Below are positions 5,165-5,893 of a stretch of DNA of 5,893 nt, one piece after another. The notes under the pieces were generated by a model. It saw only the letters and a list, made by a program, of their open reading frames with translations. It made no database searches and was not told the DNA's origin. The translations under genes were made by a program, and so were the position numbers. Source of the stretch: DASQVO01 sp035640715 (GTDB taxonomy: Bacteria > Actinomycetota > Actinomycetes > Streptosporangiales > Streptosporangiaceae). The stretch's first letter is position 1. Every line of letters begins with the position of its first letter. The stretch spans positions 1 through 5,893 of the forward strand of contig DASQVO010000558.1 in the NCBI GenBank assembly GCA_035640715.1, given 5' to 3'.

Positions 5165-5211
5165 CTACGGATCAAAAGGTTGAAAAGGTTTTGAGCCCTC
5201 CGAGCGTGCCA
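5165..5211 (+). other. tRNA-Arg(ACG) 3'-half remnant, putative att site
   Basis: The stretch starts with the anticodon loop CTACGGA (anticodon ACG at 5167-5169). It continues TCAAAAGGTTG, a T-arm-like ggttttgagccc and an acceptor end CGAGCGTGCCA with CCA at 5209-5211. This follows the 3' half of actinobacterial tRNA-Arg(ACG), whose usual form is CTACGGATCAGAAGGTTG then GGTTCGA. No 5' half (acceptor, D-arm, anticodon 5' strand) precedes it. The T-loop TTCGA is altered, with a few extra A/T bases, so it cannot be a functional tRNA. Starting at the anticodon loop and running to the 3' end is how tyrosine-integrase attachment sites in tRNA genes are built. I read it as a decayed attL/attR or attP core. 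Confidence 0.62.
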
Positions 5212-5466
5212 GGCCAGAGACCATAGACGGACCCTCTACCTGGCCCTGGATCCGTACAGTTTCCCGCGCGCCTTCGCTACCGTCGAGTACGTCCAGAGCA
5301 GCGCCCGACTCTGGCACGGCTGGACGATAAGCCACGCGGCCCGGGGACCATGGCAAGGATGAGGTGCTGATCGCGGCACGGCCCGAGGAAGGTGTCCTCA
5401 TACCGGGTGCGGTGCGCATGGTAAGTCGGCGTCAGGATCGCGGCGAGGGCCGCTGGGACCTTGATC
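5212..5466. other. Spacer between tRNA-Arg remnant and arm-like repeat
   Basis: Several frames are open on the minus strand, but none shows a family motif or a supported start. By position it corresponds to DNA between an attachment site and an integrase end. No hairpin or tRNA was found. Confidence 0.35.
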
Positions 5467-5485
5467 ATGCCGAATACGTGCCCAA
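5467..5485. repeat. Third, degenerate copy of the paired GTGCCCAA motif
   Basis: ATGCCGAA at 5467-5474 and GTGCCCAA at 5478-5485 keep the 11-base period. The 13-mer aatacgtgcccaa is identical to the copies at 1633-1645 and 5714-5726. No integrase tail follows here, so this may be the leftover of a further element. Confidence 0.5.
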
Positions 5486-5532
5486 ATGCGGGCTGGGCCA
5501 GGCATCTCCGCAGGTCAGCGCCGTTACCGTAC

Positions 5533-5593
5533 CGGTCTTGAAAACCGCTATGGCGCATGAGCGTCATCGTGGATCCGAATCCCACGCCCTCCG
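5533..5593 (+). other. tRNA-Ser(UGA) 3'-half remnant, putative att site
   Basis: The stretch holds the anticodon arm CGGT-CTTGAAA-ACCG (anticodon TGA at 5539-5541), then a class-II long variable arm with a small CGC/GCG hairpin (about 5553-5564). The T-arm follows, with GTGGA (5569-5573), loop TCCGAAT and CCCAC (5581-5585). The 3' acceptor strand GCCCTCC (5586-5592) and discriminator G at 5593 complete it. The matching GGAGGGC acceptor 5' strand and D-arm are absent upstream. G53 and T55, normally invariant, are A and C, breaking the T-stem and T-loop, so it is not a working tRNA. It lies about 140 bases from the 3' end of an integrase fragment reading toward it, the normal int-att arrangement in AICEs. 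Read antisense it gives the AEGVGF-type pseudo-peptide known from tRNA loci. Confidence 0.8.
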
Positions 5594-5606
5594 CTTTGTA
5601 GAGCGA

Positions 5607-5648
5607 AAACGGCTTCTGACCAGCGGATACGCGAGCCAGCGGCCGTTT
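5607..5648. repeat. Inverted repeat with internal direct repeats beside the att remnant
   Basis: AAACGGC (5607-5613) and GCCGTTT (5642-5648) form a perfect 7-base inverted repeat with a 28-base loop. CCAGCGG occurs within the span at 5620-5626 and again overlapping the right arm. The site lies between the tRNA-Ser remnant and the integrase footprint. It may be a protein-binding site or a weak hairpin; there is no T-tract to make it a classical terminator. Confidence 0.4.
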
Positions 5649-5707
5649 CAATGTCGCCAGGTGCTAGGCGGCTATATGCGGTTGGTGGTGAACGTGTGCG
5701 GCTAGCT

Positions 5708-5726
5708 GTGCCTAATACGTGCCCAA
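5708..5726. repeat. Paired GTGCCYAA repeat, 11-bp period (right copy)
   Basis: GTGCCTAA at 5708-5715 and GTGCCCAA at 5719-5726 match the left pair at 1627-1645 with one substitution. They lie just beyond the integrase tail. Confidence 0.55.
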
Positions 5727-5731
5727 GTCCG

Positions 5732-5830
5732 CTGCGGGTCAGTCCGGCCGCTCGTCTTCCTCGTCAGCGTCTTCCTTGTCCGTACCTCCTCGGCGGAGCG
5801 CATGGCGTCCTCAATGCGTTGCTTGGCCGC
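5732..5830 (-). pseudogene. int: AICE tyrosine integrase, extreme C-terminal fragment
   Basis: The minus strand encodes only the last 30 or so residues: AKQRIEDAMRSAEE, then, after a one-base deletion near 5788, the acidic tail DADEEDERPD. One KEGTD unit is missing relative to the left copy. The catalytic region is gone, and sequence to its right (5831 onward) is unrelated. It carries no activity but marks the int-proximal end of an integrated element beside the tRNA-Ser remnant. Confidence 0.8.
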
Positions 5831-5893
5831 CTGACCAGGAACTCGTAATTACCAGGCGACGGGCCCGAAGCGGTCGATAAACCGGCCGGTCCC
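5831..5893. other. Right-edge sequence, unassigned
   Basis: This short stretch replaces the rest of the integrase gene after the break at 5830. No motif is recognised; it is too short to classify. Confidence 0.3.

Larger units (their letters stand above)
5664..5830. repeat. Direct repeat, right copy (integrase 3' end plus downstream region)
   Basis: Sister of 1583-1765 in the same orientation, 167 bases long, with a handful of substitutions. Both copies end at gcttggccgc, after which the sequences are unrelated. Confidence 0.93.

Noticed and set aside
5165..5419. A minus-strand frame ending ARSEGSKPFQPFDP
   Set aside because: The ending is the antisense of the tRNA-Arg 3' remnant, similar to the ARPEGLEPP-type artefact seen at tRNA loci. 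There is no supported start.
5533..5593. An intact tRNA-Ser gene
   Set aside because: The acceptor 5' strand and D-arm are missing and T-arm positions 53 and 55 are changed.
5277..5651. A 124-codon minus-strand frame containing YKAEGVGFG...GFQDR
   Set aside because: That peptide is the antisense translation of a tRNA-Ser T-arm and anticodon arm, a known spurious annotation. The rest shows no family motif.
1..5893. A CRISPR array or a complete new defence or biosynthetic system
   Set aside because: No regularly spaced repeats with unique spacers exist. The repeats present are two integrase tails, a tandem 15-mer and short arm-like motifs. The intact genes do not form a recognisable pathway.

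Overview
The window is high-GC DNA with strong G/C bias at third codon positions, GTG starts and genes of actinobacterial type. It most likely comes from a filamentous actinomycete (Streptomycetales, Streptosporangiales or Frankiales-like); the genus cannot be fixed from the sequence. It is an accessory, heavily decayed region. Only four protein genes look functional or nearly so: a metallo-beta-lactamase-fold hydrolase, a sulfite-oxidase-family molybdoenzyme whose 5' end is probably lost, and two small DUF202 membrane proteins in one operon. Nearly everything else is a fragment of a mobile element.

Layout. 1-132 (-): C-terminal piece of a cupin-domain protein running off the left edge. 139-279 (+): unassigned Ala-rich coding tail. 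357-555 (+): group II intron reverse transcriptase remnant that has lost its YADD box. 539-1354 (-): intact MBL hydrolase. 1376-1518 (-): frameshifted N-terminal piece of an IS5-type transposase. 1583-2599 (-): remnant of an actinomycete integrative and conjugative element (AICE), made of three small coupled genes whose last member is fused in frame to the 3' end of a tyrosine integrase. 2650-3648 (+): sulfite-oxidase-like gene. 3680-3787 (-): recombinase-like tail fragment. 3868-4646 (-): DUF202 operon. 4655-5160: no intact gene, one TPR fragment. 5165-5830: a stack of AICE attachment footprints.

The most interesting structure is the repeated footprint of tRNA-targeting integrases. The integrase 3' end plus about 75 bases downstream is present twice in direct orientation (1583-1765 and 5664-5830), flanking about 3.9 kb of cargo. 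Beside the right copy lies the 3' half of tRNA-Ser(UGA), and about 370 bases further left lies the 3' half of tRNA-Arg(ACG). Both start at the anticodon arm, as attachment cores of tyrosine integrases usually do, and both are degenerate. A paired GTGCCCAA motif with an 11-bp period occurs near each integrase end and a third time between the two tRNA remnants. I infer that two or three related AICEs entered this locus one after another, recombined and decayed, leaving att, arm-site and int-tail scars. No complete, clearly new biological system is visible.
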